A stretch of DNA of 64,000 nucleotides, taken from positions 1 through 64,000 of the forward strand of contig JAFNIX010000012.1 of the NCBI GenBank assembly GCA_017601225.1. Reading direction: 5' to 3'. Both the position numbers and the translations under genes were made by a program. This stretch comes from Candidatus Brockarchaeota archaeon (GTDB taxonomy: Archaea > Thermoproteota > EX4484-205 > JAAOZP01). The notes beneath the pieces were generated by a model. That model was given only the letters and a program-made list of their open reading frames with translations. It ran no database searches and was not told the DNA's origin. Shown piece by piece: positions 16,875 to 26,004 of this stretch; the stretch's first letter is position 1, and the number at the start of each line of letters is the position of its first letter.

Positions 16875-17759
16875 CTAACGCGCCCTAGAGGCCAGTATGT
16901 CCCTAACCTTCCTCTGCAGGTTCACAAGCGTTCTCCTGTCTTTCTCAAGGTGCTCTCTCTTGTAGAATGATTCGGGATTCATTAGAATCGGCGTGCTCAC
17001 CTCCAAGCTTACGGGGGATATTGACACTGCTTTCTGAACCGTCAGCGCGTAGAGATCAGTGCCCTCGTGAGACTTGTCAACGTTTATCTCAGAGCTCCCT
17101 ATCCAGTAATATGGGGTGCCTCTCGGATCCTTCCTCTCCAGAATATAGTTTTCAAACTTTATCTTCGCTAGGGAAGTCAGCTCCACACCCGTGTCCCTGC
17201 CCATGTGAAACGGGAAGTTCACGTTTAAAACATGCGGGGTTGAAAGAGGATTTTCAACCATGAACCTGGTTATCTCGGCTGCAATCTCGCCGTGGTGCTG
17301 AAAGTTGCCCACTTTAAGCTCCCTGCGTTCAACGCTAGGCGGTATTTCAACGCTGAAGGCTATTGCCGGAACCCCGCTTAACAAGGACTGTATCGCCGCG
17401 GCAATCGTCCCGCTCGTGAAAAGATTGTCCAGCGTTATGTTATCACCCATGTTTACCCCGCTCACAGTTATACACGGCTTCTCAGCGAGAATCAGGTTGA
17501 AAGCTATGACAACGGCATCAGCAGGCGTCCCGGAGACAAGGTGAACATAACCGTATTTATCCCCATGGATCTTGCTTGAAACCCTGTTAACCCTTAAAGG
17601 CTTGTGAAGAGTTATCGATTTACCCGCGGCACTCATCTCATGCTCAGGCGTAACCGCGACAACCTCGCCGAGCTTAAGGTCGACAAGCCTCCTCCAAAAT
17701 GCTTTGAAAGCCGGAGAATGCACACCATCATCATTCGTCAACAGTATTGTTCTACCCAA
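16875..17759 (-). CDS. surE: 5'/3'-nucleotidase SurE
   Basis: This metal-dependent phosphatase acts on nucleoside monophosphates. ILLTNDDGVHSPAF at the N-terminus carries the metal-binding Asp pair, GKSITLHKPLRV follows, and SGVNMGDNITLDNLFTSGTIAAA is the conserved SurE block. The length of 294 residues is slightly longer than bacterial SurE and normal for archaea. The TTG start is about 29 bases after an A/T box (ggttaaaagg, minus strand near 17788). Confidence 0.95.
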   Translation of the reverse strand: MGRTILLTNDDGVHSPAFKAFWRRLVDLKLGEVVAVTPEHEMSAAGKSITLHKPLRVNRVSSKIHGDKYGYVHLVSGTPADAVVIAFNLILAEKPCITVSGVNMGDNITLDNLFTSGTIAAAIQSLLSGVPAIAFSVEIPPSVERRELKVGNFQHHGEIAAEITRFMVENPLSTPHVLNVNFPFHMGRDTGVELTSLAKIKFENYILERKDPRGTPYYWIGSSEINVDKSHEGTDLYALTVQKAVSISPVSLEVSTPILMNPESFYKREHLEKDRRTLVNLQRKVRDILASRAR

Positions 17760-17918
17760 TTCAGGAAAAACGGTTTACGACACCTTTTAACCGTTTATTT
17801 TTAAACCTTAAGAAAAAGTTCTGCGGACACGAGCAAAACTAAAGCCGCCACCATAGCTTACCGGACAGCTCAGAAAACTTTTTATTAGAGCAATTCCTCC
17901 GGTGAGGTCGAGGAAACA

Positions 17919-18155
17919 ATGACCAAGTATAGAGTTAAAGTGGATAAGGACACTTGCATAGCATGCGGAGTCTGCTATTCCACCTGTCCTGACGTTTTCG
18001 AGCCTGACGAGGAAAATAAGAGTCAGGTTGTTTCCAAGTATAGGTCTTCATGCTGCGGCTCGGAGGGTGTTATCGACGATAGTGTTGCTGACTGCGCTCA
18101 GTCCGCTAGGGATACTTGTCCAGTTCAGGCGATAACTGTGGAGACTGTAGAGTAG
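17919..18155 (+). CDS. fdx: Ferredoxin
   Basis: The small acidic electron carrier has 78 residues. CIACGVCYSTCPD provides a C-x2-C-x2-C-x3-CP cluster site and DTCPVQAITVE the distal CP. A spacer with CC and another Cys (RSSCCGSEG... DCAQ) lies between them. This resembles archaeal single [4Fe-4S] ferredoxins with extra cysteines, though a second cluster or disulfide cannot be excluded. The promoter A/T box (ttttattag, 17879-17888) and a GAGGAAAC ribosome site precede the ATG. A T-run after the stop should terminate transcription. Confidence 0.92.
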   Translation: MTKYRVKVDKDTCIACGVCYSTCPDVFEPDEENKSQVVSKYRSSCCGSEGVIDDSVADCAQSARDTCPVQAITVETVE

Positions 18156-18169
18156 CCTTTAAGCGGATC

Positions 18170-18183
18170 AAATTTTTTCTTTG
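18170..18183 (+). terminator. T-run terminator of the ferredoxin gene
   Basis: An AAATTTTTTCTTTG tract begins about 16 bases after the ferredoxin stop codon, the typical archaeal oligo-T stop signal. Confidence 0.5.
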
Positions 18184-18483
18184 CATCCAGATTTAGAATG
18201 TTGCAATACGCACCATATTGCTTTGAGGCTTTATCCTGCTGCAGAGGCCTTTAATACTTAATAGTAAGCCTAATGACCTTTGAAAACATAGTAAATGGAA
18301 TATGTGAGAAATAAACGATTTATGGAACAAAATTTTTAGACAAGCCGTTTTCCAGATGATTAATGCGTGTAGAAACGAGGAACGTATTAACCCATAGTAT
18401 CGCAGCCCTTGCTTATAAGCTAGTTTTAAAGTAGGGGAATAGGGATCGCTAAATATTTTAAGCAGGCCACGGTTATTCTTCAC
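18184..18483. other. Intergenic region without recognised genes
   Basis: This is AT-rich sequence between the ferredoxin terminator and the decayed gene at 18484. A likely A/T box (ctaaatatttta near 18448-18462) sits about 25-30 bases before the ATG at 18484 and probably drove that gene. No RNA gene was recognised. Confidence 0.4.
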
Positions 18484-19001
18484 ATGGTAGGCGGGTTAAA
18501 ATAACTATTCTTGCAGTTCCAATAGTCGTGCTCACCGTCTTTGGAGTATTATCGGCTTATCTATGGCTTAAAATAGTGGATTTAGAGACTAAAATGCGGG
18601 ACCTAGGCAATAATTATGTTCAATTACGGGAAGCCTCGAATCACTTCTTTCGGAGAGTAATCCTTTAAGGCCGCTCTCGAAAATGGATGCTATCAAAAAG
18701 GCTCTTGAATACGGTGGTTTGAACGAAACAGTTCTTAGCCATGTTAATGTGAGTGCTACCCTATACTTCGTCAGGTTTGAGGAAACCAATCAGTCTTTCG
18801 GTTTTAAAATATTGTTCGAGGTTGAGGAGCCTGAGTTTGTCTGCAAACCGTTGCACGTGGGCGACTTCATAGAGGTATGTATGGTTGGTTTTTATACCTT
18901 TGAAGCCGATGCCCCCGTTTGGAATGTGCCTGGTCGACGCGGCTACTGGCGAAATTATACCGTCCAGAGCGCGCGAAGCTATCGTCATCGACAATTCCTG
19001 A
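18484..19001 (+). pseudogene. Decayed single-span exported protein gene (three frameshifts)
   Basis: Coding potential moves between frames. An ATG at 18484 soon runs into a stop. Another frame then encodes a signal anchor (ITILAVPIVVLTVFGVLSAYLWL). After about 18625 a third frame gives SLLSESNPLRPLSKMDAIKK and a beta-rich domain (ATLYFVRFEETNQ... HVGDFIEVCMVGFYTFEADAP). The last part reads best in yet another frame (CLVDAATGEIIPSRAREAI). Joining these needs three single-base changes and gives one protein of about 170 residues with an N-terminal membrane anchor. The family was not recognised. Three indels make a dead gene more likely than a sequencing error, since flanking genes are intact. 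Confidence 0.55.
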
Positions 19002-19082
19002 TGCGATGAAACAGGTTAATGCGTGCTGAAAAGTAGGGGTTTTACGATGTTTTTAAAGGGTTGCTTAACGTGTTCCAAACTT

Positions 19083-19958
19083 TTAAACCAGGGTTTTAGA
19101 AACGATCCAGCCTAAGGCTGCTCCAAGACCTATATATGGTAATCCTGGCTGAGGCTTTTTGAATCGCCGCACCGCGTATAAGACTATTACCAGCCCGACT
19201 GCGCTGCAGCTTAAAACTATCATCGCTGCCACAGGGCTTCCTGTTTCAAGAAACGTGGATACTGTAAGCATGTTGGGGAAGGCTAGGTCTCCTAATCCGA
19301 GGAATGCCCCCCTCCTCTCCCCATTACTAGTCTTGAAATCCTTTGGCACTTCTTTCACAGGTGACATCACCATCGTCGGCAGGTTCATCTTCAGCGTTTT
19401 CTCAGCCAGGCTCACCATCCCCCCGCTTCTGACTGCGAAATAGTCGTACACAGCCATTAACAGCAGGAGTATTGTTAGGGCTGGCGGCGTGAGGGATGCT
19501 CCGAACCAGGCTGCTATGCTAGCGCTTAGGAAAACGCCCACAGCATCAGCTACATACCACTTGTAGAACCTGTTAAGCAGGATCATTATTGAGACGGATG
19601 TTAAAACTGCTACGGCCAGCCAGAAAGGTGAATCCGGGAGAATGACGCTTATCGTTATCGTTAGAACCGTGAAGGCGCTGAAGTAGAAAAGCCCTTTAAA
19701 CAATATTTCTAAGCGCAGCTTGACGATGATAAGGATTATTATGAAGACCAGAACTATCGTGAGCATCAAGTAAAGGATGTTAACCGGGTTCTCAGGGTTT
19801 TCAAACAGGGTTAGCTGGTTAGCAACGTATATCGGTGCCAATAGGATTGCCAGCAGTCCCGCTGCCACGTAGAGCAGTATGATGATTGCTGTCGCCGTGT
19901 TCAAAGCTTCTTCTACCGTTTTACGCTGGAAAGGAAACGGATAAACTTTCCCCCGCAT
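19083..19958 (-). CDS. Presenilin/signal-peptide-peptidase-like aspartyl protease
   Basis: The polytopic membrane protein (about nine hydrophobic segments) has the intramembrane aspartyl protease motifs. YD lies in LMAVYDYFAVRSGG, GxGD in GAFLGLGDLAFPN, and a PxLP-like segment (QPGLPYIG) near the C-terminus. The length of 291 residues matches archaeal presenilin homologs. These cut transmembrane helices such as signal-peptide remnants. The enzyme stands alone between the decayed gene and nrdD. Confidence 0.9.
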   Translation of the reverse strand: MRGKVYPFPFQRKTVEEALNTATAIIILLYVAAGLLAILLAPIYVANQLTLFENPENPVNILYLMLTIVLVFIIILIIVKLRLEILFKGLFYFSAFTVLTITISVILPDSPFWLAVAVLTSVSIMILLNRFYKWYVADAVGVFLSASIAAWFGASLTPPALTILLLLMAVYDYFAVRSGGMVSLAEKTLKMNLPTMVMSPVKEVPKDFKTSNGERRGAFLGLGDLAFPNMLTVSTFLETGSPVAAMIVLSCSAVGLVIVLYAVRRFKKPQPGLPYIGLGAALGWIVSKTLV

Positions 19959-20099
19959 CCTTTTTAGTCGGGGCTCCTTTTTCTTCGGGTTTCAAATGGT
20001 TAGTAGCGTTTAACCAGCTTTTCTCGAGTCATGACGGGCTTTTCATTATCAAAAATTTTTCAGACAAAATTTATATTCTGAAGGGTCGGAAGCCCGTTA

Positions 20100-20210
20100 A
20101 TGTTAAAGTTGGGAGTAAAAAGAGTTGGGCGGAGGCTTTCTGACATCTTGAGTTTCAATAATTATCTTGTTTTTCATCATCCTACCGAGGTGGATTGTGT
20201 TTGTCGCTGA
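20100..20210 (+). CDS. Possible 36-residue leader ORF upstream of nrdD
   Basis: The ATG at 20100 lies about 27 bases after an A/T box (aaaatttatattc, near 20064-20076), which makes it a leaderless start. The frame (MLKLGVKRVGRRLS... ending DCVCR) runs to 20210 and overlaps the beginning of nrdD by about ten bases. nrdD itself has a ribosome site (GAGGTG) inside this frame. A translated leader that couples to or controls nrdD is possible, but there is no protein-family support. Confidence 0.3.
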   Translation: MLKLGVKRVGRRLSDILSFNNYLVFHHPTEVDCVCR

Positions 20211-23200
20211 CGGATTCAAGCAGTATTCCGAGTAAAATAATTAAGAGGGATGGTAGAGTAGTCGAGTTTGACAGGGCCAAGATTACTGAGGCAATATGGA
20301 AGGCGATAAAGTCTGTCGGCGGCAAGGACAGGGCTCTGGCGGAGAGGCTTTCAAACCAGGTTGTTGAACGATTAGGGAAGCAGCTGAAGCCCGGTGAGAT
20401 TCCTCACGTTGAGCAGGTTCAGGACCTGGTTGAAAAAGTGCTCGTCGAGAATAATCTTTACAACGTTGCTAAAGCATACATTCTCTACAGGGCGCTTCAC
20501 GCCCAGATAAGGGAGTTCGTCGACAGCTATCTTGAGAACAAGAGTTGGCTGGTGAAGGAGAATGCTAACACAACCTACTCGCTGCAGGCTTTAAACTTCC
20601 ATATTTCGTCTCAAGTAATCTCTCAGTATTGGCTTCACAGGATTTTCAACAAGGGTAGGACGGAAATAAGGGAGGCCCATTTGAACGGGGATTTCCACAT
20701 TCACAACCTTGGGATACTTGGGCCCTACTGCGTTGGCTGGGATTTAAGAGACCTTTTAACGACCGGTTTCAGGGGTGTTAGGGGAAAGGTTTCAGCTAAG
20801 CCTGCGAAACACTTCAGAGTGGCGCTGGGCCATGTTGTTAACTTCGTCTTCACGCTTCAAGGCGAGGCCGCCGGCGCCCAGGCTTTCTCAAGCTTCGACA
20901 CTTACCTGGCGCCCTTCATAAGATACGATAATCTCGACTATAAATCGGTGAAGCAGGCGCTTCAAGAATTCATGTTCAACATGAACATTCCCACAAGGGT
21001 TGGCTTCCAAACCCCCTTCTCGAATGTGACGCTCGACCTAAGGGTTCCAAGCTTCATGAAGGACGAGCCAGTTATTATCGGCGGACAGGTTTTAGACGAT
21101 ACTTACGGAGACTTTCAGGAGGAGATGAATGTGTTCAACAGGGCTCTTGCTGAAGTGATGCTTGAAGGGGATGCTGTTGGAAGAGTCTTCACTTTTCCAA
21201 TCCCAACGATAAACATAACCAAGGATTTCAACTGGGATGATGAAACTGTCAGAAAGGTCCTGGAGACCTCTGCTAAATACGGGATACCGTATTTTGCGAA
21301 CTTCGTCAACTCCGACATGAATCCTGAGGATGTTCGCTCAATGTGTTTGCATCCAGATGAAGAACTTTTGATTAGAAACAGTGGAAATATAGGAAGAAAA
21401 ACCATAGGTGAAATAGTCGAAAAATATGCCGGGAAATTTGAAAATGATGGATGGGCTGAACCCAGCAGAGAGGTCGAAGCCCTATCTCTCAATCCGGAGA
21501 CTTGGAAAGTAGAATGGGCGAAGATCAAGAGATTCCTACGAGTTACCGATAGGAAAATGGTAAAGATAGTTACGGAGGATGGCAAAACAATTAAAGTTTC
21601 TAGGAACCATTTAATCCCAGTCGTTACGATAAATGGAATAATTAATAAATTGGCAAAGGATGTGGAACCGGGTGACATTGTTTTAACCTTAAAATCTGCA
21701 TCCCGCGCTCTCGCTGCAAATTATGAGAAAATTGGAAGCCTTATTCTCGATGAGAAACTAGCAGGATTGTTAGGATTTTTCATAGCTGATGGAAACTATC
21801 TTATTGAGAGTAGGAAGAACAAGACATATGGATTACCGATGGGGCTGCAATTCACTTTTGGAAGCAAGGATCCCTTATTAAGAAAAACGATTGAAAAACT
21901 CATTAAAGACGTCTTGGGGTGTTCGGTCAGGGAGAAAAGGGACAAGCGATATAATACTTATTACCTTTATGTATATTCTACAGATATTGCAAGAGCTTTC
22001 TACAATGCCGGGTTCAAAAAGTACGGGAGGCTGCCACAAGTTATTTTCAATTCTCCACCTACGGTTATAAAGGCTTTCCTCAAATACTTCTTTCTAGGTG
22101 ACGGTTATGAGAAAAATAAAGAGATACATCTTAATGACAGGGGACTGGCACGTGATTTAGCAATATTGTTCTCCATGGTAGGGATGCCCGTTTGCTATAG
22201 GGAAAAGAAGAAAAGTCAAAGAATCTACATCCAGCACAAAAAATCAAAAACAAACTCTGTTGGTAATTTAACTATTCCAACTTTATACGAAAGGGTTCCC
22301 GGATGGATGGCGAAATCGACTTACGTGGTGCCTGGCTTAAACAAGGGTAGAATGGTGGGAGTGGAAACCTTGTCGAAGTATGATGCGCATACGGAGGAAA
22401 GTAAGAGGTTCGTCAATGGGGACGTAATGTTCGTAAGAGTAGAAAAATGCGAGTTAATAGATCTCGAGAAGGAACAGGAGTTTTTTGACATAGAACTTGA
22501 AAAGAACCACTTATTTATTCATTCTCTTGGAAATATTACGCATAATTGTTGCCATCTGAGGCTCGATAAGAGGGAGTTGAAAAAGAGGGGTGGAGGCCTC
22601 TTCGGCGCAAACCCGCTAACGGGTTCGGTGGGGGTTGTCACGATAAACATGCCTAGAATAGGGTTTTTGTCGAAGAGCGAGGGAGAGTTCTTCGCCAGGC
22701 TTGACAGGATTATGGTTCTAGCGAAAGACGTGCTGGAGATTAAAAGGAAATGGCTTGAAAAATTCACTGAGGCCGGTTTATACCCGTATTCCAGGTTTTA
22801 TCTGAGGCATATTAAGGAGTCTTTCGGCTACTATTGGAAGAACCATTTCAGCACGATAGGCTTAATAGGCATGAACGAGGCCTGCTTAAACTTCCTAGGA
22901 TGCTCCATCGGCGAACCAGAGGGGCTCAGCTTCTCGATTAAGGTTTTAGACTTCATGCGGAAAAGGCTTCAGGATTTCCAAGAGGAAACAGGTAACATCT
23001 TCAACCTTGAGGCTACTCCAGCCGAGGGTACTTCCCACAGGCTTGCTAGAATAGATAAAAAGACTTACCCGAGTATCATTGTTGCTAACGAGGAGGAGGT
23101 TAAGAAGGGTGCCGCACCATACTATACGAATTCTACTCATCTACCGGTATATTACACCGACGACCTCTGGGAATACCTCAGGCTTCAGGATCCTCTTCAA

Positions 23201-23539
23201 ACAAGATATACCGGCGGGACAGTTGTACACGTGTGGCTTGGGGAAAGCAACCCACCGGTCGAATCAGTTGCCGTATTGGTGAGAAAAATATGTGAGAATT
23301 TTAAGCTCCCCTACTTCACGCTTACACCGACATTCAGCATCTGCCCTGAAGACGGGTACTTAGCCGGAGAGCAGCACACTTGTCCCAAGTGCGGAAGAAC
23401 GGCTGAGGTCTACTCGAGAGTTGTTGGTTACCTGAGACCTGTAGAACAATGGAATCAGGGGAAACAGGAGGAGTTTAAACAGAGGAAGGTTTTCGACAAG
23501 GCCATCGCAAAGAAGCTTGTTGCTCAAACAAGCGAATAA
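20201..23539 (+). CDS. nrdD: Anaerobic ribonucleoside-triphosphate reductase, intein-containing
   Basis: This glycyl-radical enzyme converts NTPs to dNTPs without oxygen. An ATP-cone begins the protein (IIKRDGRVVEFDRAKITEA). The reductase core includes NPEDVRSM... CCHLRLDKREL, interrupted by a 401-residue intein. The C-terminal zinc site is CPEDG... HTCPKCGR, and RVVGYLRPVEQW holds the radical Gly. Without the intein the protein is about 710 residues, normal for NrdD. The TTG at 20201 was preferred to 20195 because GAGGTG at 20187 is then 8 bases away. No nrdG activase gene is nearby. Confidence 0.95.
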   Translation: MSLTDSSSIPSKIIKRDGRVVEFDRAKITEAIWKAIKSVGGKDRALAERLSNQVVERLGKQLKPGEIPHVEQVQDLVEKVLVENNLYNVAKAYILYRALHAQIREFVDSYLENKSWLVKENANTTYSLQALNFHISSQVISQYWLHRIFNKGRTEIREAHLNGDFHIHNLGILGPYCVGWDLRDLLTTGFRGVRGKVSAKPAKHFRVALGHVVNFVFTLQGEAAGAQAFSSFDTYLAPFIRYDNLDYKSVKQALQEFMFNMNIPTRVGFQTPFSNVTLDLRVPSFMKDEPVIIGGQVLDDTYGDFQEEMNVFNRALAEVMLEGDAVGRVFTFPIPTINITKDFNWDDETVRKVLETSAKYGIPYFANFVNSDMNPEDVRSMCLHPDEELLIRNSGNIGRKTIGEIVEKYAGKFENDGWAEPSREVEALSLNPETWKVEWAKIKRFLRVTDRKMVKIVTEDGKTIKVSRNHLIPVVTINGIINKLAKDVEPGDIVLTLKSASRALAANYEKIGSLILDEKLAGLLGFFIADGNYLIESRKNKTYGLPMGLQFTFGSKDPLLRKTIEKLIKDVLGCSVREKRDKRYNTYYLYVYSTDIARAFYNAGFKKYGRLPQVIFNSPPTVIKAFLKYFFLGDGYEKNKEIHLNDRGLARDLAILFSMVGMPVCYREKKKSQRIYIQHKKSKTNSVGNLTIPTLYERVPGWMAKSTYVVPGLNKGRMVGVETLSKYDAHTEESKRFVNGDVMFVRVEKCELIDLEKEQEFFDIELEKNHLFIHSLGNITHNCCHLRLDKRELKKRGGGLFGANPLTGSVGVVTINMPRIGFLSKSEGEFFARLDRIMVLAKDVLEIKRKWLEKFTEAGLYPYSRFYLRHIKESFGYYWKNHFSTIGLIGMNEACLNFLGCSIGEPEGLSFSIKVLDFMRKRLQDFQEETGNIFNLEATPAEGTSHRLARIDKKTYPSIIVANEEEVKKGAAPYYTNSTHLPVYYTDDLWEYLRLQDPLQTRYTGGTVVHVWLGESNPPVESVAVLVRKICENFKLPYFTLTPTFSICPEDGYLAGEQHTCPKCGRTAEVYSRVVGYLRPVEQWNQGKQEEFKQRKVFDKAIAKKLVAQTSE
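21344..22546 (+). mobile_element. Intein with LAGLIDADG homing endonuclease in nrdD
   Basis: The 401-codon in-frame insertion starts with Cys (CLHPDEELLIRN) and ends NITHN before a Cys of the host protein, the normal class 1 splice residues. A block-B-like SRNHLIPV and the C-terminal FDIELEKNHLFIHSLG are present, so splicing should work. The centre has two LAGLIDADG motifs, LAGLLGFFIADGNY and IKAFLKYFFLGDGYE, of a homing endonuclease. It is visibly more AT-rich than the surrounding nrdD, consistent with later arrival. The insertion point, between M and C of the MCC-H motif, is a highly conserved site of the enzyme. Confidence 0.93.
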
Positions 23540-23748
23540 GGCTCAGCGTTTTTACCTCTCTTCTTAAGCCCGTGTTTTTCCCAAGACGGAATTACAGAGC
23601 TCTAGCCCATGCTATTGTGATCTCAGCAATAATAAAGAATCCGATTATTATGATAGCGCGCGCTCTCTTTCTCCCCGTCGCTCTAATCCTCTTCTTAAAT
23701 ACGCGCTTAAAGCCTCTTCAATAAGAACGTTCAAGATCATTCAAGTTT
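23540..23748. other. Intergenic region, possible tiny membrane peptide on minus strand
   Basis: The minus strand around 23610-23710 can encode FKKRIRATGRKRARAIIII followed by GFFIIAEITIAWARAL and a stop, a basic plus single-span peptide of about 40 residues. It has no canonical start codon, so it was not called as a gene. The rest shows no features. Confidence 0.25.
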
Positions 23749-24582
23749 CTATTCTACTATGCCTTTCCAGAAGCCCTTATTCATGCCCCTATTGGAAACA
23801 ACCTTTCCATAGTGTTCTTCAATAAGACGGGTAAGCTCCTTAGCAGCCTCTGAAACAATTCTCTTGGCTTCAGACTCATCCTTGTGGAACACGCTGAAGT
23901 ATATTTCTATCCAAGGCTTCTCCTCCGAAACTTTCGGATGGGATTTTATATAGGTGTTAGGGTAAAGCTCCTTAACCCTGCTGATGAGCGGCGCTAAAGA
24001 AGATTCCTTGACGCCGGTGACGCGGAGGTAAAGCTCAGCAACCTTTAATCCAGATTCTCCTGAAACATCTCTAGAAATGGTCTCGTTGAATATTGCCTCC
24101 ATCTCCCTTGGGACACCAGGCAGAGCATAGATAAGAGTGCCTCCGGAAACAATCTTGGCTGCAGGTGCTGTTCCAACAGGGTTGGGCAGGGGCTCAGCCC
24201 CCTCAGGCATCTTAGCCATCTTGATCCTTGATTCAGTCAACTCTTCACCCATCTTCTCGTATTTTCCCCTAACCATTTCAAGAGCCTCTTGGTTCAAAAC
24301 CAAGGGTTTTCCGAGGGCAACCGCCAATCCTTCTAGGGTAATGTCGTCGTAAGTAGGCCCCAGCCCACCCGTCGTTATTATGTACCTCGGCTTTCTTGAG
24401 AGAGACTCTCTTATGCATGAGGAGATTTCGCTGAGATTGTCGCCTACAACCGTTATCCTCTTAACAGCGACCCCCAGCCTAGTTAGTCTTTCAGCAAGCC
24501 AAGAGGCGTTTGTGTTAACAACCTTACCTATCAAAAGCTCGTTCCCAATCGATATGATCTCGCAAGTCAACTGTATACTCAA
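23749..24582 (-). CDS. CinA-like / molybdopterin-binding-domain protein (COG1058 type)
   Basis: The N-terminal domain is of the MoaB/MogA fold: CEIISIGNELLIGKVVNTNASWLAERL, then YIITTGGLGPTYDDITLEGLA, and NPVGTAPAAKI... YALPGVPREMEAIF. In bacteria this domain is half of CinA and has ADP-ribose pyrophosphatase activity. The nicotinamide-mononucleotide deamidase domain is absent, as usual for archaeal single-domain proteins of 250-280 residues. The product is probably a nucleotide pyrophosphatase in NAD or flavin recycling; the substrate is inferred. The TTG start is preceded by an A/T box (tttataatatg) about 23 bases away. Confidence 0.85.
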   Translation of the reverse strand: MSIQLTCEIISIGNELLIGKVVNTNASWLAERLTRLGVAVKRITVVGDNLSEISSCIRESLSRKPRYIITTGGLGPTYDDITLEGLAVALGKPLVLNQEALEMVRGKYEKMGEELTESRIKMAKMPEGAEPLPNPVGTAPAAKIVSGGTLIYALPGVPREMEAIFNETISRDVSGESGLKVAELYLRVTGVKESSLAPLISRVKELYPNTYIKSHPKVSEEKPWIEIYFSVFHKDESEAKRIVSEAAKELTRLIEEHYGKVVSNRGMNKGFWKGIVE

Positions 24583-24636
24583 ACTAGCTAGATAGTCATA
24601 TTATAAACAATTTAAACTTTGGGTAGTAAATTCGAG

Positions 24637-25113
24637 TCACTTGACATGCTTTAAGGAACGTAGCAATATTATTCCGGTTGCCAGAAATGGAAAAGACAAA
24701 AGTATAAAGGCTCCAAAAAGAGGCATTAGTATTATGAAGAAAAAGAAAATTACAAACGCGCTTATAAGGGAAGAAATCCCAATGAGCCTAAACCATGCTC
24801 TTATGTCACCCCATCCACCAGTCTTGTATGTTCTTCTCAGCTTAAGGTATGTTAGGATTGGAAAAGATATACAGATTAAAGCAATAGGATACTGAAGTAT
24901 TGATGTGATCTTCATGTATTCCTCAAGCTTAAGCCTGAGGGGACTCTCTCCAGGCATCATCCTTAACATATCCTCAAGAAACCTAAACAGCTCAAAGAAA
25001 ATCGAGGTCTGCATTATTGTTACGATTATTGCATTAGCAATCAGAACATACAGTAGGATTTTTGAATTTTTTTGGTTCCTATACGCATCTCCTTCATCTT
25101 CTTCTAGACGCAT
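24637..25113 (-). CDS. Small polytopic membrane protein, unknown family
   Basis: The 158-residue product has about four hydrophobic spans: YVLIANAIIVTIMQTSIF, then ILQYPIALICISFPIL, then GISSLISAFVIFFFFIIL, then AFILLSFPFLATGIILL. Short charged loops include the N-terminal MRLEEDEGDAYRNQKNSK. It follows an exported-protein gene on the same strand after nine bases and is as AT-rich as that gene, so the two probably form an operon and may have been acquired together. No function can be assigned. Confidence 0.6.
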   Translation of the reverse strand: MRLEEDEGDAYRNQKNSKILLYVLIANAIIVTIMQTSIFFELFRFLEDMLRMMPGESPLRLKLEEYMKITSILQYPIALICISFPILTYLKLRRTYKTGGWGDIRAWFRLIGISSLISAFVIFFFFIILMPLFGAFILLSFPFLATGIILLRSLKHVK

Positions 25114-25122
25114 GGTATATCA

Positions 25123-26004
25123 CTACGGCGATACACTGATATAGGTAACACGAGTGGATCGTGAAGTTGAGGCACCGGCATTAGCAATAAAGCCACCGCT
25201 CATAGAGCAGTGTGAGTAAGCTCCCACTAATATTACATATTGGTGTCCACTTTGAGCGTACCAAGGGGCACTAAGAGTTATATATCCCCGAAAACCACCA
25301 GGAGATGAAAAATATTCCGAGTCACCGGTAACCACCCCTCCCGTTGTCGCATCGTATACCGTAAGGTATATTGTTACTTCATGAATTATTGATCCGAACT
25401 TAAAAGAATAGATAGCTTCATTTATTAATAGATCTACATATAGCGTTGCATATACTACCTTCGTTCCGCTCGATAAAACAGAGCCTTTCAGATTTTTTTC
25501 TCCTATGTCTATTTGAGGAATAATTTTAGCCTCTGATACTGACTTACGGAAGAATTCCTTTGATTTTTTAATCTCATCTCGTATAGATTGATCTTTAGTA
25601 GTTTCATAGATAGAATCCAATTTCGTTAAAATTTTATTTAGGATTTCTAGCTTTCTATTGTTGTAAACGTTCAACATTACACTATAAAGTGATTCATTGG
25701 ATAGACTTTTTGAAGACCCTACAGAATAGTAATCTATCATACAACTATCTGCATATGCCCAAGCATTTCCTAGCCCACTAACTCCACAAATAGTCCAAGT
25801 ATAAACTGATCCAGTAGTCCTGTCCGCACTAGCTTCAGCACCAGAAGCATATGCTCCATTGCCACCACTAGCATAACTCCAAGAAGCTGAAGGATATGGA
25901 GGAGGACCAAGCGCTAGAATTCCAATTAATGAAGTTGATATTAGTAGCATAATTATTATGACAGATTGGGGTTTAATTATATGCTTAAAGCTCTTTGTTC
26001 CCAA
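25123..26004 (-). CDS. Exported protein of unknown function
   Basis: The N-terminal basic segment and hydrophobic core (VIIIMLLISTSLIGILALG) form a signal peptide or anchor. A Ser/Gly/Ala/Tyr-rich mature start follows (SYASGGNGAYASGAEAS), then a helical middle (about residues 110-170) and a beta-rich C-terminal domain ending TSRSTRVTYISVSP. Low GC and unusual composition compared with nearby housekeeping genes suggest lateral acquisition. A surface role is likely, and the family is not recognised. Confidence 0.6.
   Translation of the reverse strand: MGTKSFKHIIKPQSVIIIMLLISTSLIGILALGPPPYPSASWSYASGGNGAYASGAEASADRTTGSVYTWTICGVSGLGNAWAYADSCMIDYYSVGSSKSLSNESLYSVMLNVYNNRKLEILNKILTKLDSIYETTKDQSIRDEIKKSKEFFRKSVSEAKIIPQIDIGEKNLKGSVLSSGTKVVYATLYVDLLINEAIYSFKFGSIIHEVTIYLTVYDATTGGVVTGDSEYFSSPGGFRGYITLSAPWYAQSGHQYVILVGAYSHCSMSGGFIANAGASTSRSTRVTYISVSP

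Noticed and set aside
18193-18483. Minus-strand 96-codon frame, and a partial resemblance of 18195-18215 to the left repeat at 27218
   Set aside because: The peptide is not protein-like, and the resemblance needs a four-base gap within about 16 matched bases, so it is not convincing as another attachment site.
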